Shown piece by piece: positions 7,785 to 16,987 of a stretch of DNA of 64,000 bases. Under the pieces are notes generated by a model, which was given only the letters and a program-made list of their open reading frames with translations, ran no database searches and had not been told where the DNA came from. The stretch is from NCBI GenBank assembly GCA_937967995.1, contig CALBTB010000004.1:1-64000 (forward strand), written 5' to 3'. Source of the DNA: an uncultured Gammaproteobacteria bacterium. GTDB lineage: Bacteria > Pseudomonadota > Gammaproteobacteria > UBA6429 > Thiohalophilaceae. Position numbers and translations under genes: made by a program. Each line of letters opens with the position of its first letter. Position 1 is the first letter of the stretch.

Positions 7785-8216
7785 TTAATTTTTAGCTGGC
7801 GATGTAATCAGGCTGAAGTTATCAATACCGGCATCATTCAATATCGACATGGCATTGATCACCTGTCCATATCCGGCATCCACATCACCTTTAATCAGAA
7901 CCGGTACATCCGGGTATTGCTTGCGTCGTGCAGCAACCCGCGCGGCAAGCGTTTTGGCCTTGACCGGTTGGGACGGATTGTCGCCAAGATTAACATATAA
8001 ACGGCCCTGGCTATCTACCGACACGATCACAGGTTTTTGCTCGGATTTTTGTACGGGTTTTGCCCGCGCTTCCGGCAGTTGCACACGGTAGCCTTCGGTC
8101 AGTAAGGGTGCCGTAACCATGAAGATCACCAGCAATACCAGCATGACGTCAATGTATGGCACTACATTGATTTCCGCCATGCGTTTTTTGGCAAACTTTT
8201 TTGGTGAATAGGGCAT
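7785..8216 (-). CDS. tolR: TolR, motor protein of the Tol-Pal system
   Basis: ExbD/TolR family. A single transmembrane helix (about residues 17-38, INVVPYIDVMLVLLVIFMV) carries the Asp of PYIDVML that conducts protons with TolQ. The periplasmic domain contains VLIKGDVDAGYGQVINAM, a conserved family block. It overlaps tolQ by one base (TAATG), typical of translational coupling. Confidence 0.97.
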   Translation of the reverse strand: MPYSPKKFAKKRMAEINVVPYIDVMLVLLVIFMVTAPLLTEGYRVQLPEARAKPVQKSEQKPVIVSVDSQGRLYVNLGDNPSQPVKAKTLAARVAARRKQYPDVPVLIKGDVDAGYGQVINAMSILNDAGIDNFSLITSPAKN

Positions 8217-8890
8217 TAATGTTTGGCCTGGCGTTGCAGCACCGTGGAAAACTCTTCAACAAAATTATCGTAGCGACCCACCACCCGTTCCAGGTCATTG
8301 GCAAACCGGTTATAGGCGATAACAGCCGGAATCGCGGCCAGCAGGCCGATTGCGGTGGCAATCAGTGCTTCGGCAATACCCGGTGCCACATCACTGATGG
8401 ATGCGGTCGTCGACGCCCCAAGACTACGGAATGAGTTCATGATGCCCCAGACCGTTCCAAACAATCCAATATAGGGACTGGTGGAGCCCACCGTCGCCAG
8501 GAACGATAAGTGACTTTCCAGGTGTTCGTATTCCCGGTTCAGTGCCACGCGCATGGCACGCTGCGCACCTTCGACGATGTCCATGGAATCCAGGCCGCCC
8601 TGTTTGCGTAAATGCACAAATTCACGAAAACCCGATTCGAAGATCGCTTCCATACCGGATAACTTGTCACGCCGGGCCGAGATCTTTTTATACAGCTCAC
8701 TCAGATCGGCACCTGACCAGAAACGGCGTTCGAACTGTAAGACATCACGGCGCGCCCGCTTTAACACGGATCGTTTATAAAAAATGATTGTCCAGGAATA
8801 TAATGATACGAGTACCAGCATCACCATTACGATCTGGACCACAAGACTTGCCTTCATGACAAGTTCAATGATTGACATGTCAGTTGCCAC
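8216..8890 (-). CDS. tolQ: TolQ, proton-channel subunit of the Tol-Pal motor
   Basis: ExbB/TolQ family, with three transmembrane helices. The block GLFGTVWGIMNSFRSLG, the family's most conserved segment, lies in the second helix. AGGAG is 5 bases before the GTG at 8890, so that start is preferred over the ATG at 8878. Length 224 aa is normal. It follows ybgC by 2 bases. Confidence 0.97.
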   Translation of the reverse strand: MATDMSIIELVMKASLVVQIVMVMLVLVSLYSWTIIFYKRSVLKRARRDVLQFERRFWSGADLSELYKKISARRDKLSGMEAIFESGFREFVHLRKQGGLDSMDIVEGAQRAMRVALNREYEHLESHLSFLATVGSTSPYIGLFGTVWGIMNSFRSLGASTTASISDVAPGIAEALIATAIGLLAAIPAVIAYNRFANDLERVVGRYDNFVEEFSTVLQRQAKH

Positions 8891-8892
8891 AG

Positions 8893-9300
8893 CTACTCCT
8901 TAGTCTGCAATAATGCTTTTAAAGCAGGTGGCAACGCGCATGGTTTGAAGGTACTCGCCTTGAGGCTGGCTATTTTGACTGTCCCCTTGCACAACACACC
9001 TGTCTGTTTTTTAGTTATTTCCTGGGCCAGGTTCATACTGGCCTTTCCAAAATCGATGAGCGACGCTGTTACCAGCAATTCATCATTAAATCTTGCCGGC
9101 TGAATATATTCTACGTTGATTTGCCGTACTGCAAATATGACATCAAACCGATCAATCAGTTCATCCTGCTCAATACCCAGGGAACGTAACCATTCAGTAC
9201 GGGCCCGTTCCATAAACCTGAGATAATTGGCATAATAGACGACCCCGCCCAGGTCGGTATCTTCATAGTAAACCCGTACCGGCCATATGAACCCGTTCAC
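8893..9300 (-). CDS. ybgC: YbgC, Tol-Pal associated acyl-CoA thioesterase
   Basis: Hot-dog fold thioesterase of 135 aa. The signature YYEDTDLGGVVYYANY near the N-terminus contains the catalytic Asp of the 4-hydroxybenzoyl-CoA-thioesterase-like family. A GTG start with AGGA 7 bases upstream is used. It always heads the tolQRAB-pal genes in this group and is thought to act in phospholipid-related acyl transfer at the inner membrane; the true substrate is unsettled. Confidence 0.94.
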   Translation of the reverse strand: MNGFIWPVRVYYEDTDLGGVVYYANYLRFMERARTEWLRSLGIEQDELIDRFDVIFAVRQINVEYIQPARFNDELLVTASLIDFGKASMNLAQEITKKQTGVLCKGTVKIASLKASTFKPCALPPALKALLQTKE

Positions 9301-9320
9301 GCTTTTGTCCTTAACATCAT

Positions 9321-10370
9321 TTAATTGGAGTCAAACAGGTCCAGTTCAGGGGAAGACGACTGTTTGCTGTTTGGCGGTGCCAGCCCGAAATGCTGATAGG
9401 CATGCGATGTAACAACACGACCACGGGGAGTACGCATCATAAAACCCTGTTGAATCAGAAAAGGTTCCAGCACATCTTCGATGGTATCCCGTTCTTCCCC
9501 GATAGCGGCAGCAAGTGAATCCACACCCACAGGTCCGCCGTCAAACTTTTCAATAATGGAAAGCAGGAGTTTGCGATCCAGCATGTCAAAACCGCACACA
9601 TCCACATCCAGCAAATCCAGTGCACGTTTAGCCACGTCTTCGTCAATGTGTCCGGAGCCTTTGACCTCGGCAAAGTCACGCACGCGGCGCAATAAGCGAT
9701 TGGTAATACGTGGCGTTCCTCGTGAGCGTTTTGCGATCTCCCGGGCACCGTCATTATCAATCGTGATATCCAGAATGTTTGCTGAGCGCTTGACGATCGT
9801 AATCAGATCGTCGGTACTGTAAAACTCAAGCCGTTGCACAATTCCAAAACGATCGCGCAGCGGTGAGGTCAGCAAGCCGGCACGGGTTGTCGCGCCTACC
9901 AGCGTAAACGGCGGTAACTCGAGTTTGATCGAACGTGCCGCCGGACCGTCGCCGATCATGATGTCGATCTGATAATCTTCCATGGCCGGGTAAAGAATTT
10001 CTTCGACCACCGGTGACAATCGATGTATCTCGTCAATGAACAGGACATCATGCGGTTCCAGGTTGGTCAGCATCGCGGCCAGATCGCCGGCCCGCTCCAG
10101 AACCGGGCCTGAAGTGTGGCGCAGATTCACATTCATTTCGTTGGCGATGATGTGCGACAGGGTGGTTTTGCCCAGTCCGGGCGGACCAAAGATCAGTACA
10201 TGATCCAGTGCATCTTTACGTGAACGCGCGGCCTGAATAAAAATATCCATTTGTTCGACCACCGGCCCCTGCCCGACATAGTCTTTGAGCCTGATCGGAC
10301 GCATGGCACGATCCAGCACTTCATCACCCTGCTGGGACTGTCCGGAAATCATGCGTGTATCATCATTCAT
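9321..10370 (-). CDS. ruvB: RuvB, Holliday junction branch-migration ATPase
   Basis: Hexameric AAA+ motor that drives branch migration with RuvA. Walker A is GPPGLGKTT (about residue 64), Walker B is LFIDEIHRL, and the RuvB arginine-finger region appears as LLTSPLRDRFGI. The C-terminal winged helix contains TPRGRVVTSHAYQHFG. At 349 aa it is complete. The start codon overlaps the ruvA stop. Confidence 0.98.
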   Translation of the reverse strand: MNDDTRMISGQSQQGDEVLDRAMRPIRLKDYVGQGPVVEQMDIFIQAARSRKDALDHVLIFGPPGLGKTTLSHIIANEMNVNLRHTSGPVLERAGDLAAMLTNLEPHDVLFIDEIHRLSPVVEEILYPAMEDYQIDIMIGDGPAARSIKLELPPFTLVGATTRAGLLTSPLRDRFGIVQRLEFYSTDDLITIVKRSANILDITIDNDGAREIAKRSRGTPRITNRLLRRVRDFAEVKGSGHIDEDVAKRALDLLDVDVCGFDMLDRKLLLSIIEKFDGGPVGVDSLAAAIGEERDTIEDVLEPFLIQQGFMMRTPRGRVVTSHAYQHFGLAPPNSKQSSSPELDLFDSN

Positions 10371-10984
10371 TACGAATTCACCGCTGCCGCTTTGAGCGCG
10401 GCCTTGATAATGGTTTCACTGTCCTGCCCTTCCAGATCAATATTTTGCAGCAATCGTGATGCTTCCTGGGGTTTGTACCCTAACGACACCAGGGCGCTGA
10501 TCGCATCGCGCGTTGCATCATTGGCCGCAGCAATCTCAGTCGGTCTGTCTTTTTGCAATGTGACTGCCGGTGTCACATTCAGATCTTCGAGGCGATCACG
10601 CATTTCAATAATCAGACGTTCGGCGGTTTTCTTACCAACGCCGGGCAGACGCGTCAGTGCGGCTGTGTCCTTGTCATGCACGCAGCGCACAAACTCCGCG
10701 GCATTCATGCCGGATAAAATACCCAGCGCCAGTTTGGCACCGACACTATTTATACGAATCAGGAAGCGAAACAGTCGCCGTTCCTCTTCACTGATAAAGG
10801 CACATAACACGTGGGCATCTTCACGCACGATAAGATGCGTATGCAGGGTGACCGGTTCACCCACATCCGGCAGGCGCGCAAACGTCGAGACCGGTGATTC
10901 CATTTCATAACCGACACCATTTACGTCCACTAATATATAAGGCGGTGTCTTCTCCAGAATCGTGCCGTGAATTCGACCGATCAT
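10370..10984 (-). CDS. ruvA: RuvA, Holliday junction binding protein
   Basis: Tetrameric protein that holds the four-way junction for RuvB. I start at the ATG at 10984, where MIGRIHGTI matches the family N-terminus and the codon overlaps the ruvC stop by ATGA; the open frame extends 26 codons further upstream inside ruvC and is not needed. OB fold at 1-64, paired helix-hairpin-helix motifs (including LTRLPGVGKKTAERLI), and a C-terminal three-helix domain that contacts RuvB (VSLGYKPQEASRLL). 204 aa. Confidence 0.97.
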   Translation of the reverse strand: MIGRIHGTILEKTPPYILVDVNGVGYEMESPVSTFARLPDVGEPVTLHTHLIVREDAHVLCAFISEEERRLFRFLIRINSVGAKLALGILSGMNAAEFVRCVHDKDTAALTRLPGVGKKTAERLIIEMRDRLEDLNVTPAVTLQKDRPTEIAAANDATRDAISALVSLGYKPQEASRLLQNIDLEGQDSETIIKAALKAAAVNS

Positions 10985-11517
10985 AGTGATTTCCAGCGAT
11001 GACGCCGTGAAGAGCGCACCGGCAGGTGACGAGTCAGGCTGTTTCGATTGTGCCCGTGACAAATGGCCACGGCCAGCGCATCGGCAGCATCCGGTTGCAA
11101 TGACTTGTTGAGTTTGAGAATGGCATTCACCATATGCTGCACCTGGGCCTTGGCCGCATTGCCACGACCAACAACCGCCTTCTTTATCTCTGCCGGTGAA
11201 TACTCACTGACTGCCAGAGCATGCAGGGCCGCACAACTGATGGCACTGCCGCGTGCCTGACCCAGTTTAAGGGCGGAATCGACATTACGGTGTACGAACA
11301 CGCTCTCAATGGCCAGTTCGGTGGGGGTATGATTCTCGATCAGTTCGGCAATGCCGAGGTGAATGTGCTTGAGACGGTGGGCCAGTGTCTCATGTTGCGT
11401 TCGAATGCAGCCGTGTGAAAGACAGACAAACCGATTGCCACGTACTTCCAGAATGCCATATCCGGTAATACGTGAACCGGGGTCGATACCTAATATGCGC
11501 ACGGGTTCGATAGACAT
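10981..11517 (-). CDS. ruvC: RuvC, Holliday junction resolvase
   Basis: RNase-H-fold endonuclease that cuts the junction symmetrically. The first catalytic Asp is in RILGIDPGSRITGYG near residue 10, the Glu is in ELAIESVFVHRN, and the last acidic pair is in QPDAADALAVAICH. 178 aa. It follows yebC by 6 bases and leads ruvA and ruvB. Confidence 0.97.
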   Translation of the reverse strand: MSIEPVRILGIDPGSRITGYGILEVRGNRFVCLSHGCIRTQHETLAHRLKHIHLGIAELIENHTPTELAIESVFVHRNVDSALKLGQARGSAISCAALHALAVSEYSPAEIKKAVVGRGNAAKAQVQHMVNAILKLNKSLQPDAADALAVAICHGHNRNSLTRHLPVRSSRRHRWKSL

Positions 11518-11523
11518 CTCCCT

Positions 11524-12270
11524 TTAAGACAGACTGGCCAGAACTTCATCCGAAAAATCCGCATTAGTATAAACATTCTGGACATCATCCAGATCTTCGA
11601 GCATATCGACAAGCCTGACAATCTTTTCTGCATCCTCCTGCTCGAGTGTCACCTCGGTGGCGGCCTGCATGGTGATTTCCGATTCTACCGGTTCCAGGCC
11701 CTGTTGTTTGAGGCTGTCGCGCACAGATTCAAACGTCTCGGCCGTGGTCCAGATCTCAACACTGCCGTCATCGTTTGCAATGACGTCCTCCGCACCGGCT
11801 TCCAGTGCCGCATCCAGTAGTGTCTCTTCATCCACACCGCCTGCAAAACTGATCACGCCACGCTTGCTGAACAGGTAGGCCACCGAGCCATCCGTACCCA
11901 GGTTGCCACCGAGCTTGGTAAAGGCATGCCGGACTTCCGACACGGTACGATTACGGTTGTCGGTCAGGCATTCCACCATGACCGCCACACCATTCGGTCC
12001 GTAACCTTCGTAGCGAATGGCCTCGAAATTGTCGCCATCCTGCGCGCCACTACCACGCTTGATAGCACGGTCAATGGTATCACGGGTCATATTGGCGGCG
12101 AGCGCCTTGTCGATGGCGGTTCTCAGGCGGGGATTACTGTCTGCGTCACCGCCCCCTTCGCGGGCGGATACGGTGATTTCACGAATGAGCTTGGTAAATA
12201 ATTTGCCCCGTTTGGCATCCTGGGCGGCTTTACGGTGTTTAATATTTGCCCATTTACTGTGACCTGCCAT
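11524..12270 (-). CDS. yebC: YebC/PmpR/TACO1 family protein
   Basis: Conserved 248-aa protein that starts with MAGHSKWANIKHRKAAQDAK, the family signature. Members have been reported both as DNA-binding regulators and as factors that help ribosomes through proline-rich stretches. Three-domain architecture is complete, with GYGPNGVAVMVECLTDNRNRT in the middle. It leads the ruvCAB genes; its usual upstream neighbour aspS is here 4.7 kb away. Confidence 0.95.
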   Translation of the reverse strand: MAGHSKWANIKHRKAAQDAKRGKLFTKLIREITVSAREGGGDADSNPRLRTAIDKALAANMTRDTIDRAIKRGSGAQDGDNFEAIRYEGYGPNGVAVMVECLTDNRNRTVSEVRHAFTKLGGNLGTDGSVAYLFSKRGVISFAGGVDEETLLDAALEAGAEDVIANDDGSVEIWTTAETFESVRDSLKQQGLEPVESEITMQAATEVTLEQEDAEKIVRLVDMLEDLDDVQNVYTNADFSDEVLASLS

Positions 12271-12351
12271 ACTGACCTCTCGATACTGCTAATACGGGCC
12301 AGTTTACCATTGGCACGGCAATGAAAAAATGTTCTTTGGGGTGTGAAAATC

Positions 12352-12699
12352 TCAGTCTGGCAGGTAGATGGCGGTTTCCTCGAGATCGCCGTCACCACTG
12401 TCAAACACCAGTTTGTGCTTGCCTACCTGGATCACGTCACCGTGCTTGAGCAACTGACGCTCGATGCCTATTTCATTGACGAGGGTGCCGTTGGTGCTCT
12501 TGAGGTCTTCGATGTAGAAATCATAGTGATCATCGAGGTATTCGCTTTTTTCCCGAATGAACACCGCGTGCCGGGAACTGACCGCGCCGTCATCCAGCTG
12601 GATTTCGTTATCCGGTTTGCGCCCGAGTGTCACCCGGTCCTTATTCAACTTGTAGTCACGTAAATTGACACCATCGTGTACGAGTACCAATCTGGCCAT
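12352..12699 (-). CDS. FHA-domain protein, small
   Basis: 115 aa, almost entirely one forkhead-associated domain. FHA domains bind phosphothreonine peptides. The canonical residues are present: VTLGRKPDNEIQL (GR), SSRHA and LKSTNGTLVN (the NG loop). It lies 11 bases after a second FHA gene, in a row with a PP2C phosphatase and a Ser/Thr kinase, so it is probably a phospho-reader of that kinase. No extra effector domain is seen. Confidence 0.9.
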   Translation of the reverse strand: MARLVLVHDGVNLRDYKLNKDRVTLGRKPDNEIQLDDGAVSSRHAVFIREKSEYLDDHYDFYIEDLKSTNGTLVNEIGIERQLLKHGDVIQVGKHKLVFDSGDGDLEETAIYLPD

Positions 12700-12710
12700 T
12701 CTGATCCTGC

Positions 12711-13361
12711 TTACTCTGATTCGTTGTACTGAAGTTTGGTGCCTGCCACTTCGATGACATCACCACTTTTGAGTGGTTTGCTTTCTGCGCCGATCTTCTC
12801 ATTGTTGAGTTTGGGAGGTTCCTGGTTACTGCCGACACCACCCATGGGCATCAGAAAATAATTCTGGCCCCGTCTGGCAATGACAGCAACCTGCACACCG
12901 GGTGAACCCAGTGTGGTGTAGGGTTTGTTCAATAATATTTGTTCACCTGCCTTGGGGCCGTTCAAAACCTTGACCAGCCCTTTACGCGGTGCACCATTGA
13001 CAGCACCACCGGATGCCGCGGCTTCCGGCTGGGCAGGTGGCGGCGAGATCATGACCGTCTTGTCGAACTGGTTAGCAGTGTCATCCACAAACTTGAATTC
13101 GTGCCGTCCGATACGCACTACATCGCCATTATTCAGCTGGCGCTTGGTCACTCGCTTACCATTGAGTATTACACCGTTGGTACTGCCCATGTCTTCGACA
13201 TAGATATGGTGCAGTTTGAGAAACACGGCGTGTTCGCCACTGACTGTCGGGTCTTCCAGGTGAATGTCGTTATGGGGTTTACGTCCGACCGTGGTCCGCT
13301 CGTTGGTCAGGCTGTACTCCCGTATCACGGCACCTTCATGATTGAGTATTAATCTTGGCAT
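12711..13361 (-). CDS. FHA-domain protein with a second, degenerate FHA-like half
   Basis: 216 aa. Residues 1-95 form a full FHA domain (TTVGRKPHNDIHL, SGEHAVFL, GSTNGVILNG). After a Pro/Ala linker around 105-130 the second half (KVLNGPKAGEQILLNKPYTTLG to LKSGDVIEVAG) keeps the FHA strand order but lacks the SxRH and the STNG loop, so it probably cannot bind phosphothreonine. It starts 6 bases after the phosphatase gene and likely reads or scaffolds phosphorylated partners. Confidence 0.88.
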   Translation of the reverse strand: MPRLILNHEGAVIREYSLTNERTTVGRKPHNDIHLEDPTVSGEHAVFLKLHHIYVEDMGSTNGVILNGKRVTKRQLNNGDVVRIGRHEFKFVDDTANQFDKTVMISPPPAQPEAAASGGAVNGAPRKGLVKVLNGPKAGEQILLNKPYTTLGSPGVQVAVIARRGQNYFLMPMGGVGSNQEPPKLNNEKIGAESKPLKSGDVIEVAGTKLQYNESE

Positions 13362-13367
13362 TCCCCG

Positions 13368-14219
13368 TTAGTCCTTATCATCGTTGTCCTGTTCTTCACC
13401 TTCTTCTGGTGTTATTTCCTGACTGGCACCCGGCGGCAATCCCACCTCATCCGAGAAGGCCTGATGCATGGCCACCAGGATAACCGAGATATTGTCGGTA
13501 CCGCCGTTATTATTGGCCTGCTCTACCAGCGCGTCTGACGCTTTTTCCAGGTTTGGCCGATGTTCGAGAATGATGTCCCGAATTGCTTCATCCGGCACCA
13601 TATCGCTCAGGCCATCCGAGCATAAAACGTAGACATCGTCTTCTTCCAGAGACTCAGACGTTACATCTACTTCCACTTCCGGTGCAATACCCAGGGCGCG
13701 CGTGATGAGGTTGCGGCTGGAAGAAATCATGGCCTCTTCCTCGCTCAGATAGCCATTGTCGACCATTTCCTGCACCAGCGAGTGATCCTGTGTGATTTGC
13801 TGCAGCTCACCGCCGCGTAGCCGGTAAATGCGGGAATCGCCCACATGGGCATAGGTGATGGATTCGTCGTGAAACAGGGCCAGCGCAACGGTGGTTCCCA
13901 TGCCCGCGTATTCAATATTGGCATGGGCCTGCTCATGAATTTCCTCATTCGCGTAGATCACGGCTTCGCGGACAGCGTCCTCACACTTGATGACATTTGA
14001 TTCCACCATTTCCGGTGTCAAAACATCCAGTAGGGCGTCACGAATTGCCGTCACCGCCATATCACTCGCCACCTCGCCGGCATTATGGCCACCCATGCCA
14101 TCTGCCAGCATAATCAGGCCGAGGTCGATATCCCAGCTGATGCAGTCCTCGTTATGGTCACGATTCAGGCCAACATCCGAAATGCCATAAACGGCTAGTT
14201 TTAACTCGTTTTTCAACAC
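13368..14219 (-). CDS. PP2C-family Ser/Thr protein phosphatase (Stp1/PppA type)
   Basis: 283 aa metal-dependent phosphatase. The motif series is complete: RDHNEDC, MLADGMGGHNAGEVAS (metal-binding Asp and Gly), THVGDSRIYRLR in the form YAHVGDSRIYR, LCSDGLSDMV and GGTDNISVIL. It would reverse phosphorylation by the kinase encoded just upstream (start 56 bases after the kinase stop). The acidic C-terminal tail (EEGEEQDNDDKD) is extra to the domain. Confidence 0.94.
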   Translation of the reverse strand: MLKNELKLAVYGISDVGLNRDHNEDCISWDIDLGLIMLADGMGGHNAGEVASDMAVTAIRDALLDVLTPEMVESNVIKCEDAVREAVIYANEEIHEQAHANIEYAGMGTTVALALFHDESITYAHVGDSRIYRLRGGELQQITQDHSLVQEMVDNGYLSEEEAMISSSRNLITRALGIAPEVEVDVTSESLEEDDVYVLCSDGLSDMVPDEAIRDIILEHRPNLEKASDALVEQANNNGGTDNISVILVAMHQAFSDEVGLPPGASQEITPEEGEEQDNDDKD

Positions 14220-14275
14220 GTCACGCCACCCCGGCCTGTCTTATTCTTGTTCATTTTATGTCCGCTATGCATTGC

Positions 14276-16801
14276 TTATAACCTGTCCAGACAACGTTCG
14301 ATGGCACTGGCAAAACGTTCGCCTGTCTGAAAACGTTTATCGGCTTCTTTGGCCAAAGCCTTATTAATAATCCGGCTTACGCACGCTGGCAAGTCCGGCC
14401 TGAATAAACGCACATCCGGGTGCTTCTCATTGGCGATTTTATACATCAGGCTGGCTAATGACTCGCCAATAAACGGCAATTCACCGGTCAGCATCTGGTA
14501 CATGGTGACGCCCAGTGAAAACAGATCAGAACGGCCATCGACCTTCATCCCGGCCAACTGCTCAGGGGACATATACGAGGGACTTCCGAGAATCGTGCCC
14601 GTCTTAGTCTTGCTGGAATCCGTCAGGCAAGCCACCCCAAAGTCGGTTACTTTCAATACGCCCGTTTCACGATCGTAAAGAATGTTGGCCGGCTTCACGT
14701 CACGGTGAACGACGTTGTTATTGTGCGCGTAATCCAGCGCGTCCGCCACTTTCTTCAGGACTTCAAACACCTCCCGGGCCGGCAGCATACTGCTACTTTT
14801 GCAGTAGGCGAGCAGGTTTTCACCCTTGAGATAGTCCATGGCGATATAGGACAAATCCTCGTCCTCGCCCACGTCATAAATGGTGACAATATTCGGGTGG
14901 TTGAGCCGTCCCGCAGTCTCGGCTTCACGGAAGAAGCGTTCCTTGACCTCCTCGAGCTTCTCGCCCTCGAATTCCTGGGACAGTACCATGGTCTTGATGG
15001 CCACCGTACGGCCAATTTTCGGGTCACGGCCGAGATACACCATGCCCATGGCACCACGGCCCAGCTCCTCTTCGATGGTGTAGCGTCCCAGCATGGGTTT
15101 CTGGACGCCGGAATTTTCCAGAATAATGGTGGCATTGAGGTTTGATGCACTGCCCGGATTCAACGCGTGGGATCGTGCGGCTTCCTGGGTACGGGAAACG
15201 CGATCGTTGATATCACGGAAATGCGGATCCTGCTGACGAATATACTCGAACACCGTAACAGCCTTGTTGTATTGCCGTTTGCGCTCGTAATCCAGTCCCA
15301 GGTTGTAAAGATAATCCAGCACGGTTTCATTGGTCGTGCACTTACGATAGCGCTCAAACGCCTGGTCCAGTTGCCCCTGGCTATGAAATGACTGCCCCAG
15401 TAACAGGTTGGCATTGGACAGCTCTCCCTGAATACGGCCGACACTGACCGCAATGACATGCTTGAAACTGAGCAGCATGTGTCCAATCACCAGCGCCAGT
15501 AACGGCACCATCAACGGGACCCAGGTGGAGCGTCCTATCATGAAAATGAAGTGCGCATTAAGCAGGCCCAGCACCAGGACAATGGAGAACGCCAGACCGG
15601 TAGCAAAACGGAATTTGGGTAACACAAACATCAGGTATAAGCCGATCACAATGACCAGAAAAATCTGCATCCAGTCGCCCCAGGCCGGTACGCGATAGAG
15701 GTCATCATTTAACAGGCTCGACACCACATGGGCGGTAAAAATCACTGGTGGCATGGCAACACCGATGGGTGAATCCAGTTCGGCGGTTTGCTGTCGTGCG
15801 GTAAAGCCAATAATCACCGCCTTGTCACGCAGCGAGCGTGGACTGATCTGCCGGTTCAGCACATCTAAAATGGAATACACCTTGAAGGGTGAGGCCTTGC
15901 CCTTGCCGGTATAGAAGTACGGATAGACCCGGTATTTGTCATCCGTCTCGATTGGGTGCTTGGCGAGCGTGATGGCTTCGCCAAACCGGGCATTTATATC
16001 AAAGGCCGTCAGACGCAGGTAGCGGGCCACCACCATCAGGGAAAACGACGGTAAATAATCCTGGCCATACTGAATGAGCAGGGGTTCACGCCGGGCCTGT
16101 TCCTGGCGATTCTGGCCGGTATTCAGATGACCAATCGCGGTGACATATCGACTCAGTTCCTCGATGGGCGGATAAATGTGGTCGGCGACCGGGACCGGGT
16201 TGGGTATGAACAGTTTTGAAATCCAGCTGCGCCGCTCCGGCACATTCTCCACTTTGACGGTGAAGCGCTGCAGGTGTTCGGCGACACGTTGAGATTCGTC
16301 CGGATCATCGCCGGACAGGTCGTAAGGCATGGCGAGTACCACGGGACCGGCCTGTTGCAGGCTGCTGGCAAACAGGCGATCGGTGTCCAGACCGAATTCA
16401 GCATTTTTAATCAAACCCTGAATATAACGGGTGTTACCACGACTCCCTTCCAGGGCCTGTTTGAGTTTCTCGATGAATTGCAGTCCGTAGGTGCTCTGCC
16501 GCGTATCGAACGGCACGGTGTAACCAATGACGGCCGGCTCCATGGCGGACAGGTTTTCGGTGACTCGCGCCATGACATCGCGTGGCCACGGCCAGCTTCC
16601 CAGTTGCTGAATGGCCGCATCATCGATCGCCACCACAACGACATTAGGATTGGGATTACGGGATGAGGCGAAGCGTACGCCCATGTCATAGGCATACTGA
16701 TCCACGACGCGCAGGTAATCGCTGATTGCCAGAATCAGAAACAGCAGAGTAATAACAAGACCAATAAACCAGTCTGTCTTCCAATATTTCGTTATCTTCA
16801 A
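14276..16801 (-). CDS. Membrane Ser/Thr protein kinase with CHASE2 sensor
   Basis: 841 aa. One transmembrane helix (about 13-31) leads into an extracytoplasmic CHASE2 domain (roughly 35-395, with NVVVVAIDDAAIQQLGSWPW), then a set of hydrophobic helices (about 400-470), a short TPR-like helical segment (about 480-545) and a C-terminal kinase domain from about 572. Kinase motifs are intact: GRGAMGMVY, VAIKTM, VVHRDVKPANILY, TDFGVA and GSPSYMSPEQLAG. The kinase therefore faces the cytoplasm and the sensor the periplasm. It heads the phosphatase-FHA-FHA row and is transcribed away from aspS. Confidence 0.94.
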   Translation of the reverse strand: MKITKYWKTDWFIGLVITLLFLILAISDYLRVVDQYAYDMGVRFASSRNPNPNVVVVAIDDAAIQQLGSWPWPRDVMARVTENLSAMEPAVIGYTVPFDTRQSTYGLQFIEKLKQALEGSRGNTRYIQGLIKNAEFGLDTDRLFASSLQQAGPVVLAMPYDLSGDDPDESQRVAEHLQRFTVKVENVPERRSWISKLFIPNPVPVADHIYPPIEELSRYVTAIGHLNTGQNRQEQARREPLLIQYGQDYLPSFSLMVVARYLRLTAFDINARFGEAITLAKHPIETDDKYRVYPYFYTGKGKASPFKVYSILDVLNRQISPRSLRDKAVIIGFTARQQTAELDSPIGVAMPPVIFTAHVVSSLLNDDLYRVPAWGDWMQIFLVIVIGLYLMFVLPKFRFATGLAFSIVLVLGLLNAHFIFMIGRSTWVPLMVPLLALVIGHMLLSFKHVIAVSVGRIQGELSNANLLLGQSFHSQGQLDQAFERYRKCTTNETVLDYLYNLGLDYERKRQYNKAVTVFEYIRQQDPHFRDINDRVSRTQEAARSHALNPGSASNLNATIILENSGVQKPMLGRYTIEEELGRGAMGMVYLGRDPKIGRTVAIKTMVLSQEFEGEKLEEVKERFFREAETAGRLNHPNIVTIYDVGEDEDLSYIAMDYLKGENLLAYCKSSSMLPAREVFEVLKKVADALDYAHNNNVVHRDVKPANILYDRETGVLKVTDFGVACLTDSSKTKTGTILGSPSYMSPEQLAGMKVDGRSDLFSLGVTMYQMLTGELPFIGESLASLMYKIANEKHPDVRLFRPDLPACVSRIINKALAKEADKRFQTGERFASAIERCLDRL

Positions 16802-16987
16802 GGCTACGTCCGCCTGAGCATTTTATTATTGTTATGATTCACGGCGATCTTGCAATACAAAACCACACACCCATTCATGTCTATTCGATTCCCTGTCCTT
16901 TAAGGACAACAATATCAAGACCTTAGTCTATATCGGCAGGAGATGCGAGGACATGAGCCGATCAGGAAAATTCGAACATGGAGCTGG

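Noticed and set aside
10251..10910. 219-codon plus-strand frame over ruvA and ruvB
   Set aside because: Antisense to two conserved genes with intact motifs.
12352..16801. Kinase/PP2C/FHA genes as part of a type VI secretion cluster
   Set aside because: None of the structural T6SS genes (tssB, tssC, hcp, vgrG, clpV) is in the window; only the signalling trio is present.
16802..16987. TGTCC-TTTAA-GGACA palindrome in the aspS-kinase gap as a terminator or operator
   Set aside because: The stem is only 5 bp with no T-tract on either strand, and the gap shows no convincing promoter beyond a weak TTGCAA/AACAAT pair; not supportable.
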